From the NCBI GenBank assembly GCA_945897075.1, contig CAMDEX010000041.1:1-32885 (forward strand): 32,885 nt of DNA, read 5' to 3'. Source of the DNA: Litorilinea aerophila (GTDB taxonomy: Bacteria > Chloroflexota > Anaerolineae > Caldilineales > Caldilineaceae). Shown here piece after piece: positions 1 through 8,258 of this stretch. The first letter of the stretch is position 1; each line of letters starts with the position of its first letter. Both the position numbers and the translations under genes were made by a program. The notes beneath the pieces are model-generated. The model did not search any database. It was not told where the DNA came from and worked only from the letters and a program-made list of their open reading frames with translations.

Positions 1-18
1 TGCCGTCATTCGTAACAT
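1..18 (-). CDS. Start of a divergent gene (partial)
   Basis: Only the first six codons (MLRMTA) lie in the window. The call rests on an ATG read leftward from base 18 with a good AAGGAG ribosome-binding site (complement of 25-30) six bases upstream. The product cannot be identified. It would be transcribed divergently from the binding-protein gene at 262, so bases 19-261 would hold both promoters. Confidence 0.45.
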
Positions 19-165
19 TGCTATCTCCTTCTACTCATATTGAGGCCGCTGCATCGCTCCACAGCTCTGAGTTCCCTTTGACCACCCGCACAAATCCCCT
101 CCTTTTGTGCCTTCTTTTCTTCCCTCCACCCCATATTGAGAATTGCTGAGGTCGAGAAAAGCTGT

Positions 166-194
166 TTGCGTATTGTTGCAGACTGTGGTAGAGT
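166..194 (+). promoter_or_regulatory. Weak sigma70-like promoter candidate
   Basis: TTGCGT (166-171), a 17-base spacer and TAGAGT (189-194) lie 67 bases before the start codon of the binding-protein gene. The -10 matches the consensus at four of six positions. It is the best pair seen in the divergent gap, but it is weak and unproven. Confidence 0.25.
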
Positions 195-261
195 TTCGGC
201 GATTGCTTGGTCAGCTACCTTTTTTGCCTTTGAACCCCAGTTATTACCCAGGAGGATGTCA

Positions 262-1998
262 ATGAAGAACCACAAACGCAGTACGACGAATCAACCGATC
301 TCTCGACGCACATTCCTGCAGATTGTAGGCACGAGTGCGGGTGCCGCCATCTTGGCCGCCTGCGCGCCGCCTACGGTCGCGCCCAGTGCTGCGCCCGCTG
401 CTGCGCCCGCTGCTGCGCCAACCGCTGCCCCCGTGGCCGAAGCCGCTGTACCCGCCAGCGCCGAAAACGGTATGCTGCGTCCGGGTGGTACGCCCAAGCG
501 CGGCGGCACCCTGCGCACCGCCTTTGGCGTGACAACCGCCCACTATGACATCCACCAAGGTGGCTCAGGGTCTGTGTTGACGCACATGTACAACAATCTG
601 GTGCGTCTCAACTTGGTAGACGGTTTGAAGACGATGGTCGGCGATCTGGCCACCAGTTGGGAGATGGCAGCCGACGGCCTCGCCTACACCTTCCACCTGC
701 GCGAGGGCGTCAAGTTCCACGACGGTGCGACATTTAGCGCCGATGACGTGGTGGCTACCTTCAGCCGCATTATCAGCCCGCCCGAAGGCGTCGTCATTCC
801 TGCCAGGGCCAATTACTCGATGGTCTCCGGCGTGGAGGCGATAGATCCGATGACGGTAAAGTTCACGCTCAGTTCACCCCGCGCCTATTTCATGAATTTG
901 CTGGCTGACCCCGCCATGGTCATCTATTCCAAGGCGACGTTGGAGGCCAACAAAAATGACCTGCGCGAGGTGCAGTTGGCACCGGGGACGGGGGCCTTTA
1001 AGTTTGTCGAATACAAGACCGCCGAGAAGTGGACGCTGGAGCGCAACCCCGACTACTGGGACAGCGAGCTGCCCTATCTCGACAAGATTGAGCTGCTCCA
1101 TGTGCCGGCGTGGTCGGATCGAGGCAGCGCAGTACTCACCGACCAGGCCGATATCTCGTGGAATGTCTCGTTTGAGACGTGGAGCGAAGGGGAAAAGCGC
1201 CCTGACGATGTACAGGTGAAAAAGCTGGCCAACTTTGGGGCCTATTGGGTGCTGATCAACACCAAGAAGGAACCCTTTGGCGATCCGCGTGTGCGCCGCG
1301 CCATCAACCTGGGCGTCAGCCGCCAGAACATCATCAAAGCCTTTGGCACGCAAGAGCAGATCAACCTGACGCGCTGGATGCCCTATGGCGACGCCCATGC
1401 CACCCCGCCCGAAGAGATCGCCAAACTGCCCGGTTATCGCGAGGACAAAACGGCCGACATTGAAGAGGCCAAGCAGCTCCTGGCCGATGCCGGCTTCCCG
1501 GACGGGATCAAGGATGTGGAACTCCTGGCGGCCAGCGGGCCACAGGCAGACTTGTTGGCCACCGCTTTCCAGGATATGCTCAAACGCAATCTCAACATCG
1601 AGACCACAATCCGGGTCATTGAGCGCGCCCAGCTACCCGAGGAAGAGAAGGCTGGCAATTTCACCCTGGTGATTGATACGCCAGCTGGCCCCAACATTTC
1701 AGACTTTTCGCCACTTGCCAACCTCGGCTGGCGCACGGGCGGCTCATCAAACTGGGGCGGCTACTCCAACCCGGACTTTGACAAGCTGCTCGACCAGGTT
1801 GACGTTGAGGTTGACCCGGCCAAGCGCCATGAACTGATCAGCCAGGCCATGGATCTGCTCGATCAGGATCCCCCGTGGTTTTTGATCGGCTTCACCTATC
1901 ACCTGCCCATGTGGCGCACCACGCTCAAAGGCACCGGCCTCGATCTGCGCACCTTTGCCCAGTGGGGCCGCTTCGAAACCACCTGGATCGATCAATAA
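262..1998 (+). CDS. ABC transporter substrate-binding lipoprotein, family 5 (peptide/oligosaccharide type)
   Basis: This 578-aa protein should capture a ligand outside the cytoplasmic membrane and deliver it to the two permeases that follow. The N-terminus has a twin-arginine signal (SRRTFLQ) and a lipobox (LAAC), so it is probably a Tat-exported lipoprotein, followed by an Ala/Pro linker. The rest has SBP_bac_5 features: GGTLRTAFG near the start of the mature domain, then YTFHLREGVKFHDGATFSADD. An upstream in-frame ATG at 136 is rejected because GGAGG (251-255) sits six bases before the ATG at 262 and the Tat signal then lies at the N-terminus; the ATG at 256 touches the GGAGG. Family members bind peptides, but in Chloroflexota many bind oligosaccharides or nickel-like ligands, so the substrate is open. 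No ATPase gene follows. Confidence 0.93.
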   Translation: MKNHKRSTTNQPISRRTFLQIVGTSAGAAILAACAPPTVAPSAAPAAAPAAAPTAAPVAEAAVPASAENGMLRPGGTPKRGGTLRTAFGVTTAHYDIHQGGSGSVLTHMYNNLVRLNLVDGLKTMVGDLATSWEMAADGLAYTFHLREGVKFHDGATFSADDVVATFSRIISPPEGVVIPARANYSMVSGVEAIDPMTVKFTLSSPRAYFMNLLADPAMVIYSKATLEANKNDLREVQLAPGTGAFKFVEYKTAEKWTLERNPDYWDSELPYLDKIELLHVPAWSDRGSAVLTDQADISWNVSFETWSEGEKRPDDVQVKKLANFGAYWVLINTKKEPFGDPRVRRAINLGVSRQNIIKAFGTQEQINLTRWMPYGDAHATPPEEIAKLPGYREDKTADIEEAKQLLADAGFPDGIKDVELLAASGPQADLLATAFQDMLKRNLNIETTIRVIERAQLPEEEKAGNFTLVIDTPAGPNISDFSPLANLGWRTGGSSNWGGYSNPDFDKLLDQVDVEVDPAKRHELISQAMDLLDQDPPWFLIGFTYHLPMWRTTLKGTGLDLRTFAQWGRFETTWIDQ

Positions 1999-2001
1999 AC
2001 T

Positions 2002-2066
2002 TGACAGGGTGACAGGGTGAATGTCACCCTGTCACCCCGTCACCCCGTCACCCCGTCACCCTGTCA
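2002..2066 (+). repeat. GTCACCC hairpin between binding protein and permease genes
   Basis: Arms 2002-2020 and 2024-2043 pair over 19 bp with one mismatch around a 3-base loop, followed by more GTCACCCC units to 2066. The hairpin begins right after the stop of the binding-protein gene. A related element occupies the equivalent gap at 27410-27472. A strong hairpin here could protect the upstream message end or reduce read-through into the permeases. Confidence 0.85.
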
Positions 2067-2073
2067 GCCAACT

Positions 2074-3033
2074 ATGTCTCGATACATCTTACGTCGCCTC
2101 CTGATTGCCATCCCCACCCTGATCGGTGTCACGATCCTGATCTTTTTGGCTATGCGCGTGCTGCCCGGTGATCCGCTGGCCGTGGTAGTGAGTGAATCTG
2201 CCGGCAGACAGGTATTGAGCGAGGCAGAGCTTGCCAGCCTGCGCGCCAGTCTGGGCTTGGATCGGCCCTACTATGTGCAATATCTCCAGTGGATGGGCGA
2301 AGTGGTGAGCGGAGAACTCGGCTCTTCGTTTTGGACCAAAGAGCCGATCCGCGATCTGATCCTGCGCCGCGGGCCGATTACGGCAGAAATTGCACTGTTC
2401 GCCGTACTCTTCTCCTGGTTGGTCGGTGTACCCATCGGTATGTTGAGCGCGTTGTGGCGCAACTCCCGCCTAGATTATCTGCTGCGCATGGGGATTACGG
2501 TCTTTATCGCCGTGCCCAGCTTTTGGCTCGGCCTGTTGACCATACTCTTTACTGTACTGGTCTTGAGTTGGCGACCACCGCTGTCAATTGTACAACTGTG
2601 GGAAGACCCGCTGACCAACCTCTCTATGACCCTTCTGCCCGCATTGGCTGTCGGTTTGGGTCTGGCGGCCGGGCAAGCGCGTATGACCCGCTCGGCTGCG
2701 CTGGAGGTACTCTATGAGGACTATATCCGCACCGCGCGCGCCAAGGGGCTGAACGAGAAGCTGGTTATGTGGCGACATGTCTTCAAGAACGCAATGTTGC
2801 CAGTGATCACTACATCGGGGTTGGCGCTGGGTGGTCTGTTGGGTGGTGCTGTCTCGGTAGAGCGCGCCTTTGGCGTGCCTGGGTTGGGCGCGCTGCTCGT
2901 ACAGGCGCTCAACGATCGCGATTGGATGATGATCCAGAATCTGGTGCTGATTTACGGGCTGATCTTTGTTGTGATCAACCTGCTGATTGACCTGAGTTAC
3001 GCCTGGGTTGACCCGCGCATTCGCTATGAGTGA
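2074..3033 (+). CDS. Dpp/Opp-type ABC transporter permease, DppB-like
   Basis: This 319-aa inner-membrane protein forms half of the translocation channel for the binding protein at 262. It starts MSRYILRRLLIAIPTL, the typical DppB N-terminal membrane helix, followed by FLAMRVLPGDPL, and has about six membrane segments. The EAA-type cytoplasmic loop is visible as DYIRTARAKGLNEKLVMWRH. The end (DLSYAWVDPRIRYE) is also typical. An in-frame ATG at 2017 would add 19 residues encoded by the GTCACCC repeat, so the ATG at 2074 is preferred, although no clear ribosome-binding site precedes it. The next permease starts six bases after the stop. Confidence 0.92.
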   Translation: MSRYILRRLLIAIPTLIGVTILIFLAMRVLPGDPLAVVVSESAGRQVLSEAELASLRASLGLDRPYYVQYLQWMGEVVSGELGSSFWTKEPIRDLILRRGPITAEIALFAVLFSWLVGVPIGMLSALWRNSRLDYLLRMGITVFIAVPSFWLGLLTILFTVLVLSWRPPLSIVQLWEDPLTNLSMTLLPALAVGLGLAAGQARMTRSAALEVLYEDYIRTARAKGLNEKLVMWRHVFKNAMLPVITTSGLALGGLLGGAVSVERAFGVPGLGALLVQALNDRDWMMIQNLVLIYGLIFVVINLLIDLSYAWVDPRIRYE

Positions 3034-3039
3034 TAGGCA

Positions 3040-3972
3040 ATGAGTAGACAAAGCCCGATCCTTGCACCAAAAACTTCTGTTTTGCCTGTTGATCAGGCGC
3101 TTGCCGCCCCTGGCCGCCTGGGCCGCCTTGTCAGTTCGTATCGCCGCTTCCTGCGTACCTCGCCGATTGGCGCGCTGGCCGCGCTCGTTTGGGTTCTGCT
3201 GATTTTTATGGCGCTCTTTGCTCCCACCTTAGCGCCCTATGATCCGCAAGAGGCTGACTATAGCGCCATCCGCCAGGCACCTTCCGCGGCCCATCTGTTG
3301 GGGGCCGATGACTTGGGGCGCGATGTGTTGAGCCGCATCATCTTTGGCGCACGCATTACGCTGCTGGTGAGTATCACCTCGGTGCTGATTGGCGATCTGA
3401 TCGGCTTTGTGTGGGGCGTGGCCAGCGGCTATCTGGGCAGGCGTTTTGATCTGATCAGCCAGCGGATACTGGACATCCTCTTTTCCTTTCCCGCCTTGAT
3501 TCTGGCTTTGCTGCTTCTCGTAGCGATTGGGGCTGGGCTGCCCACTGTGATCATTGCGATTGCCGTTACACGCATCCCCAGTTCAACGCGCGTGATCCGT
3601 TCGGTGGTGCTTTCGATCAAAGAGACGGCATACGTGGAAGCGGCACGCGCCGTGGGTGTGCCGACCTGGCGGCTGATGCTGCGCCACATTGCGCCCCAGT
3701 GTATCGCCCCGCTGACGGTGATCGCCACGCTCAATCTAGGCTCGGCGATCTTTGCCGAATCCGCGCTGAGTTTCTTGGGATTGGGCATCCCGCCGCCAGC
3801 GCCTAGCTGGGGGAATATGTTGGGCGGCGTCCTGGCCGCCAGTTTTCGCCCCTCGTGGTGGCTGGTGATCTTTCCTGGGCTGGCGATTACGTTTGCCATT
3901 ATGTCTGCCAATCTAATCGGCGATGCGCTGCGCGATTTTCTCGATCCGAAATTGCGGCGCAGGCTAGAGTAA
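3040..3972 (+). CDS. Dpp/Opp-type ABC transporter permease, DppC-like
   Basis: This 310-aa protein is the second channel subunit, paired with the DppB-like protein six bases upstream. A long N-terminal tail precedes the first membrane helix (IGALAALVWVLLIFMALFAP). HLLGADDLGRDVLSRIIFGAR is the conserved DppC signature, and the EAA loop appears as AYVEAARAVGVPTWRLMLRH. The C-terminus LIGDALRDFLDPKLRR is typical. Such operons usually continue with DppD and DppF ATPases, but here the next gene is a toxin-antitoxin pair, so the ATPase must come from elsewhere. Confidence 0.93.
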   Translation: MSRQSPILAPKTSVLPVDQALAAPGRLGRLVSSYRRFLRTSPIGALAALVWVLLIFMALFAPTLAPYDPQEADYSAIRQAPSAAHLLGADDLGRDVLSRIIFGARITLLVSITSVLIGDLIGFVWGVASGYLGRRFDLISQRILDILFSFPALILALLLLVAIGAGLPTVIIAIAVTRIPSSTRVIRSVVLSIKETAYVEAARAVGVPTWRLMLRHIAPQCIAPLTVIATLNLGSAIFAESALSFLGLGIPPPAPSWGNMLGGVLAASFRPSWWLVIFPGLAITFAIMSANLIGDALRDFLDPKLRRRLE

Positions 3973-4012
3973 ACAAGCAATGCTACCAAGTCAATCAAAA
4001 TGCTTTTTCCGA

Positions 4013-4040
4013 CTGACCGGATCGTTCCATAGCCGGTCAG
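4013..4040. promoter_or_regulatory. Inverted repeat before vapBC promoter (operator or terminator)
   Basis: CTGACCGG (4013-4020) and CCGGTCAG (4033-4040) form perfect 8-bp arms separated by 12 bases. The right arm ends one base before the -35 box at 4042. That position suits an operator for antitoxin autoregulation, but it could equally end transcription from the permease operon. There is no long T-run, which weakens the terminator reading. Confidence 0.5.
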
Positions 4041-4041
4041 A

Positions 4042-4070
4042 TTGATGTTTTATCTGAAATACGTTATCAT
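4042..4070 (+). promoter_or_regulatory. Sigma70-type promoter for the first vapBC pair
   Basis: TTGATG (4042-4047), an exact 17-base spacer and TATCAT (4065-4070) give four and five consensus matches. The predicted start of transcription near 4077 leaves about 50 bases of leader before the antitoxin ATG at 4127. This supports 4127 over the upstream in-frame codon at 4070, which overlaps the -10 box. Confidence 0.6.
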
Positions 4071-4126
4071 TGGCACTAGCGATGGTTTATGAATTTGACA
4101 GATTAAATTTTTACGGAGAAGAAGCC

Positions 4127-4375
4127 ATGTTTGCGATTCGGCAAATTCAAGCAGTGAAGTTCGGTGTAGTCACCATTGCTTTACCGGCAGCTTTTCAGGC
4201 AAAGCGCGTAGAAATCATCGTCTTGCCCATAGATGATCTAGATAATGAAATTCAGCAACCCCACCAGGCATTACAAAGCGTATTGTTGGCTGCACCTACC
4301 CTAACCGACGACGAACTAAGCGAATACGAGAACGTCCAGGAGTGGATGAATCAATGGCACGCGATAGACTTTTGA
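4127..4375 (+). CDS. VapB-like antitoxin of a PIN toxin-antitoxin pair
   Basis: This 82-aa protein is a presumed antitoxin. Its N-terminal half (VVTIALPAAFQAKRVEIIVLP) resembles short beta-hairpin antitoxins, and an acidic C-terminal tail (TLTDDELSEYENVQEWMNQW) could wrap the toxin. GGAG at 4115-4118, eight bases upstream, fixes the start; a longer in-frame reading from 4070 is rejected. Its last codons overlap the toxin gene by 22 bases, so translation is probably coupled. The family is assigned mostly from position and size. Confidence 0.7.
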   Translation: MFAIRQIQAVKFGVVTIALPAAFQAKRVEIIVLPIDDLDNEIQQPHQALQSVLLAAPTLTDDELSEYENVQEWMNQWHAIDF

Positions 4376-4749
4376 TTGATACGACAATTCTGATTGACCA
4401 CCTACGTAAACCTCAAAAAGACAGAACGCTCTTTTATCGGCTTTCTTTGCGCTTTGATTATGTCATAGCGGTTGTCACTGAATTTGAATTTTCCGTTGGA
4501 TCTTCTCCGAAAAACCACGATTTTGTCACAGCTTTGCTGACCCAAATACCCGTTCTTGTTTTGGATTCAGCCTGCATACAAACATCTGTCGAAATTTATC
4601 AGCGTCTAAAAGCAAGCAATCAACTTATCCCTCTGCCTGACATTTTTATTGCAGCTACTGCAATCACGCATAACCTGCCGTTGCTTACACTAAATCAAAA
4701 GCATTTCGCTCGGATTATCCAATTGAAACTTTACCAAGAGGGAGATTAA
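4354..4749 (+). CDS. PIN-domain ribonuclease toxin, VapC-like
   Basis: This 131-aa protein is a predicted Mg-dependent RNase that would be held inactive by the antitoxin just upstream. The PIN acidic residues are visible: D9 in LLIDTT, E43/E45 in VTEFEF, and D96 in LPDIFIAATA; the usual fourth acid near the C-terminus is replaced by Asn in TLNQKHF. The length fits VapC. An in-frame GTG at 4342 is possible, but AGGAG at 4338-4342 serves the ATG at 4354 better. The coding region is visibly more AT-rich than its neighbours, which fits horizontal transfer. Confidence 0.85.
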   Translation: MARDRLLIDTTILIDHLRKPQKDRTLFYRLSLRFDYVIAVVTEFEFSVGSSPKNHDFVTALLTQIPVLVLDSACIQTSVEIYQRLKASNQLIPLPDIFIAATAITHNLPLLTLNQKHFARIIQLKLYQEGD

Positions 4750-4756
4750 TCAACCA

Positions 4757-5413
4757 ATGGCATTACCTGTCTACGACTTCCGCACCGATGTACGCAACAT
4801 TCTGGTTACGCCCGAAATCCGCTCGCGCTTTCTCAAATTTGAAGTAGGCGCAGTGGCCCAGCGCCACTCCCACGATCTGGGCCACGAGATCTTTCTGATC
4901 CTCTCTGGCCGTTGCGAGTTTGAGATTGACGGCGAAAAGGCCGAATTGGGGCCGGGCCAGATGTGCATTGCGCTCGCCAACCAGCACCACCAGGTGCGTG
5001 TACTGGGCGACGAACCCATGACAATGTATCTTTCCGTCACGCCCCACATCCAGCCCACCCATACGATGTGGAGCAATGACGGCTGGGGGGACAACACACA
5101 GAAGTTGCCGCCCCGCTTTGTCAGCAACACCTCTTACGACGTACCGGTGGACAACACGACACCCACCGCCGATCTCATAGCCCGCCACGTGGCTGGAGCC
5201 GACGGCGTGGCTGCTGCCGTGCAGGCCAATACCCAACAGCAGCACGACCTGGCCGTGGCCTATCAACAAGCCATCGCCAGTGGCGACAAAGAGGCCGCCA
5301 TCCAGGCGCGCCACGCCATGTGGGCTGCCCTCTCCCAGGTTTTCCAGAGCGTAGCTGCCTGGGGTCAGGTCTGGAACGAGTTTGCTGCGCGCACAGTGGA
5401 TGAGACGCAATAG
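4757..5413 (+). CDS. Cupin-domain protein
   Basis: This 218-aa protein has one cupin beta-barrel in its N-terminal half. Motif 1 is exact: G31-x5-H37-x-H39-x4-E44-x6-G51. Motif 2 follows with LGPGQMCIALANQHHQ, so a bound metal is likely. The C-terminal third is Ala/Gln-rich and helical. Family members are small-molecule dioxygenases, isomerases or ligand sensors, and nothing here chooses among them. The start has GGAG 12 bases upstream and lies only seven bases after the toxin stop. The oxidoreductase and LarA-like genes downstream suggest a role in sugar-acid metabolism (inference). Confidence 0.8.
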   Translation: MALPVYDFRTDVRNILVTPEIRSRFLKFEVGAVAQRHSHDLGHEIFLILSGRCEFEIDGEKAELGPGQMCIALANQHHQVRVLGDEPMTMYLSVTPHIQPTHTMWSNDGWGDNTQKLPPRFVSNTSYDVPVDNTTPTADLIARHVAGADGVAAAVQANTQQQHDLAVAYQQAIASGDKEAAIQARHAMWAALSQVFQSVAAWGQVWNEFAARTVDETQ

Positions 5414-5610
5414 TGAGCAGTGATCAGTGATGGGAAACTGCCCTGAAAAATAGAACGCGGACGACGCGGATTGAGCTGATTAGCGCGGACAAAAAATCTG
5501 CGTAAATCTGTTGTTTCTGCGAAATCTGCGTTCTGCTTTTCATCCTCCGTGGCGTACGACGGTGCGTCAAGAACTGATAACTGTTCACTACCAAGTACCA
5601 ATTACCCAAT
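5414..5610. repeat. Intergenic mosaic of short repeats
   Basis: No gene is visible. The first part has CAGTGATCAGTGATGG and the last part GAACTGATAACTGTTCACTA, which are partly complementary motifs built on AGTGA/TCACT. Between them lies a tract rich in GCGGA and ATCTGCG words (5459-5535; several in the forms GACGCGGATT and AATCTGCG), which can fold back on itself. It looks like dispersed intergenic repeat DNA rather than a promoter region, although the promoter of the next gene may hide in it. Confidence 0.55.
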
Positions 5611-5634
5611 ATCCATTCTCCAGGAGTATTTTTT

Positions 5635-6708
5635 ATGCCCCCCATCAAAATCGGTGTCATCGGCTGCGGCGCGATTGCCCAAGTCCACCACATGCCCAAT
5701 CTGACTGATCTGCCTCAGCTTTTCCAGGTCACAGCCGTCTGTGATGTTTCAGAAGGCGCGGTCAATTATATCGGCGACCGTTTCCACGTAGCCCAGCGCT
5801 TCACCAACTACCGCGATCTGCTGGCAACGGATGTGGAAGCCGTCCTCCTCTGCCAGAGCGACCCCAAAACGCAGGTAGCTATTGATTCCTTTGACGCGGG
5901 CAAGCACGTTTTTATCGAGAAACCGGTCTGCTATTCCCTTCAAGAGATGGACGCCATCCTGGCCGCGCAGCAGCGGGCAGGCACAGTGGGCCAGGCTGGC
6001 TATATGAAGGTTTACGACCCGGCCTTTGAGGTAGCCAAGCAGGAGGTGGACGGGATGGAGAACATCCGCTTTGTCCAGATCAACCACCTGCACCCGGACA
6101 ACAGCCTGCACCTCAAGCAATTTCATCTGGAACGTTTCAACGACATCCCCGCCGAGGCCAAAGCCGCGGTGGAGGCGGCGCGCAAAGCCGCGGTGCTTGA
6201 GGCCATCGGTGAGGTGACACCCGCGGTCACCCTGGCCTTTCACCTGCTTTGCGGTTCGATGATCCACGACCTCTACGGCCTGCGCGCCATGATGGGGATG
6301 CCAGAGCGGGTGGTCAGCACGGAAATCTGGCAGGAGGGGCGGGCCGTGACCATCACATTGGCCTATCCCAACGGCGCGCGTTGTGTGGCCTCCTGGGTGG
6401 ACCTCACCAACCTGTGGGATTTCAAGGAGACACTGGAAATCTACAGCGACGACAAGCGGGTGATCGTCTCCTACCCGACCGGTTTCTCGCGGGGTATTCT
6501 CTCCACCGTCACTGTCCAGGCCACAGACGCCAACGGTATGGCCTATCGCAAGGAGCCGGCGGTGGACTGGGAGAGCGCCTTCGTGCGCGAGATGCGCCAT
6601 TTTTACAAAGCCATCCGGGAAGGTATCCCCAGCCGCACACCCCTCACCGACGCCCGCCTGGATGTGGGGCTGATCATTCAAATGATCGAGCGCTATTTGG
6701 GGAAATAG
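5635..6708 (+). CDS. Gfo/Idh/MocA-family NAD(P)-dependent oxidoreductase
   Basis: This 357-aa cytoplasmic enzyme should oxidise or reduce a sugar, inositol or sugar-acid hydroxyl with NAD(P). The N-terminal Rossmann fold starts IGVIGCGAIAQVHH. The family's lysine motif is seen as FIEKPV (E95-K96-P97), with the nicotinamide-side GKHVFIEKP context. The C-terminal alpha/beta domain contains HLLCGSMIHDLYGLRAMMG, where the His residues may be catalytic. The length is normal. AGGAG at 5622-5626, eight bases upstream, supports the start. A LarA-like gene follows after a duplicated palindromic repeat, so co-transcription is uncertain. The substrate is unknown. Confidence 0.9.
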   Translation: MPPIKIGVIGCGAIAQVHHMPNLTDLPQLFQVTAVCDVSEGAVNYIGDRFHVAQRFTNYRDLLATDVEAVLLCQSDPKTQVAIDSFDAGKHVFIEKPVCYSLQEMDAILAAQQRAGTVGQAGYMKVYDPAFEVAKQEVDGMENIRFVQINHLHPDNSLHLKQFHLERFNDIPAEAKAAVEAARKAAVLEAIGEVTPAVTLAFHLLCGSMIHDLYGLRAMMGMPERVVSTEIWQEGRAVTITLAYPNGARCVASWVDLTNLWDFKETLEIYSDDKRVIVSYPTGFSRGILSTVTVQATDANGMAYRKEPAVDWESAFVREMRHFYKAIREGIPSRTPLTDARLDVGLIIQMIERYLGK

Positions 6709-6855
6709 GACGGAAACGACTTGAACCACAAAGGCACAAAGACACGAAGGAAGAAATCAAATTTTTCTTTGTGGCTTCGTGTCTTTGTGGTGTTGGTAAT
6801 AGGACGGAAACGACCTGAACCACAAAGACACGAAGGAAGAAATCAAATTTTTCTT
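6705..6855. repeat. Duplicated CACAAAG-type palindromic repeat
   Basis: A unit beginning ATAGGACGGAAACGAC occurs at 6705-6769 and again at 6799-6855, 94 bp apart; the second copy lacks nine bases. Between them, CTTCGTGTCTTTGTGG (6775-6790) pairs perfectly with 6820-6835 and over 15 bp with 6735-6749, so two alternative hairpins are possible. The first copy includes the stop codon of the oxidoreductase gene. No gene is needed here: an open frame from 6721 runs through the repeat into the next gene, but it is not supported as a start. Confidence 0.85.
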
Positions 6856-6876
6856 AGCCAGACAGAGGTGAACCCC

Positions 6877-8229
6877 ATGCCCACATCCTACAAACCCTTT
6901 CCCGTAGACTGGAATGGCACGCAGCGCGTCCTGTGCATTCCGCAATCCAATCTGAGCGCCGAAATCCGTATGACCGATTTCCCCGCTGTGCCGGACCCCT
7001 GGCTGACGATACAGACAGCCCTGGAAAACCCGATTGACGCTCTACCGATGGCCGACACGCTGCGTCCGGGGAACAAAGTCGTCGTCATGACCGGGGATCG
7101 TTTCACCGACGAACTATTGGGTACACGGGGCGGATTGGGCCATAAGCTGCTGGACTACCTCAACGGCCTGGGCGTGCCCGATGGGGACGTCACTTTCGTC
7201 TATGCGCCGGGCAGCCATCCCACCCCCCAGTGGAAGCAACGCTTTGGCCCCAGCCTGATGGGCCGGGTGCGCTGCATCGTGCATGACTGCTTCGACGAGT
7301 CCAGCCTGACCTATCTGGGCGTCACCAGCCAGTGGACGCCGGTCTGGATCAACCGGGAGGTGGCGGAGGCCGACTACCGCCTCGGTGTTGGCGAGATCAG
7401 CCCCAACCTGCAGGGCGGCTGGTGTGGCGGCGGCAAAATGATCCTGCCCGGTGTGGCTGGCTGGGACACCATCCAACAGAACCACTACGGGGTGGTCAAG
7501 GAGGTCAATCCCCTGGGGCTGACTGACGGCAACCACATGCGCCGGGATATGGAAGAGGCTGCGGGCATGGCCCATCTGGAGATGAAAGTGGACGTGCTGG
7601 TGGACAGCCGGGCACGCGTGGTGGACGCCTACGCCGGCCACTTTGTCGCGGAGCATCGCCGGGCCATCCAAGAGCGGGGGCGGGCCATCTGGATGACCAA
7701 AATGGATCCCGCGGATATCTACGTACTCTACCCCGGCGAGGGCTTTGAGCGCCATCTCTCCTCTGCCTTTTTTATCCGTATGGAGGGGGCAGAGTTGGGC
7801 GTCAAAGAAGATGGCGTCATCATCCTGGCCCTCTCGGCCGCGGGCGGCTGGGCACCGGACCAATCCAGCGGCCACGCGCGGGAGATGACCCCAGAGGAGG
7901 TGCGCGACATCTTCAAAGCAGGCACCGAGGAAATGGCGCGCCAGATGGTGCGGCGCGCGGTCAATGTGCGCACGGTTTCTTCCCTCTACACCGCGCGCCG
8001 GGTGTTGGAACGGCGCAAGGTCTTTCTGGTCTGCGACGGCATTTCTGCCCAGGAGGCCCAGGAATACGGCTTTGCCTATTGCACGGCCAACTTTGACGAA
8101 GCGCTGGCCCTGGCCCTGGTCGACCGCGGCCCGGATGCCCAAATTGCCGTCAACCGGGTCTCCGCCGCGGTTACCGACCCGCCAGGGCGACCCGTGGCCT
8201 GGCGCGCCATGCCCTGGCGCGAGGGGTAG
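6877..8229 (+). CDS. LarA-like (DUF2088) nickel-pincer racemase/epimerase homologue with altered catalytic site
   Basis: This 450-aa protein resembles lactate racemase LarA, which uses a covalently tethered nickel-pincer nucleotide to racemise 2-hydroxy acids. From family knowledge of L. plantarum LarA (H108, H174, K184, H200), equivalents can be placed: H114 in APGSHPT, K187 in WCGGGKMILPG, and H203 in QQNH, with identical spacing of 16 between the last two. The second catalytic His is replaced by N177 in ISPNLQGG, exactly 10 before the Lys. Cofactor binding therefore looks retained, but classic two-base racemisation does not. The start at 6877 has AGAGGTGA upstream; an in-frame ATG at 6721 runs through repeat DNA and is rejected. 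LarB, LarC and LarE are not in the window. It may act on a sugar acid, given the neighbours (inference). Confidence 0.85.
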   Translation: MPTSYKPFPVDWNGTQRVLCIPQSNLSAEIRMTDFPAVPDPWLTIQTALENPIDALPMADTLRPGNKVVVMTGDRFTDELLGTRGGLGHKLLDYLNGLGVPDGDVTFVYAPGSHPTPQWKQRFGPSLMGRVRCIVHDCFDESSLTYLGVTSQWTPVWINREVAEADYRLGVGEISPNLQGGWCGGGKMILPGVAGWDTIQQNHYGVVKEVNPLGLTDGNHMRRDMEEAAGMAHLEMKVDVLVDSRARVVDAYAGHFVAEHRRAIQERGRAIWMTKMDPADIYVLYPGEGFERHLSSAFFIRMEGAELGVKEDGVIILALSAAGGWAPDQSSGHAREMTPEEVRDIFKAGTEEMARQMVRRAVNVRTVSSLYTARRVLERRKVFLVCDGISAQEAQEYGFAYCTANFDEALALALVDRGPDAQIAVNRVSAAVTDPPGRPVAWRAMPWREG

Positions 8230-8258
8230 ATGGGGGGGAGGATCGCCACTACAAATGA

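Noticed and set aside
136-261. N-terminal extension of the first binding protein from ATG 136
   Set aside because: It would bury the Tat signal and lipobox 45 residues inside the protein, and a GGAGG site serves the ATG at 262.
2017-2073. N-terminal extension of the first DppB-like protein
   Set aside because: The extra residues are encoded by the GTCACCC repeat, and the normal DppB N-terminus begins at 2074.
5749-8142. Long minus-strand frames opposite the oxidoreductase and LarA-like genes
   Set aside because: They are His/Gly/Val-rich, typical of antisense shadows of GC-rich genes. No start site or motif supports them.
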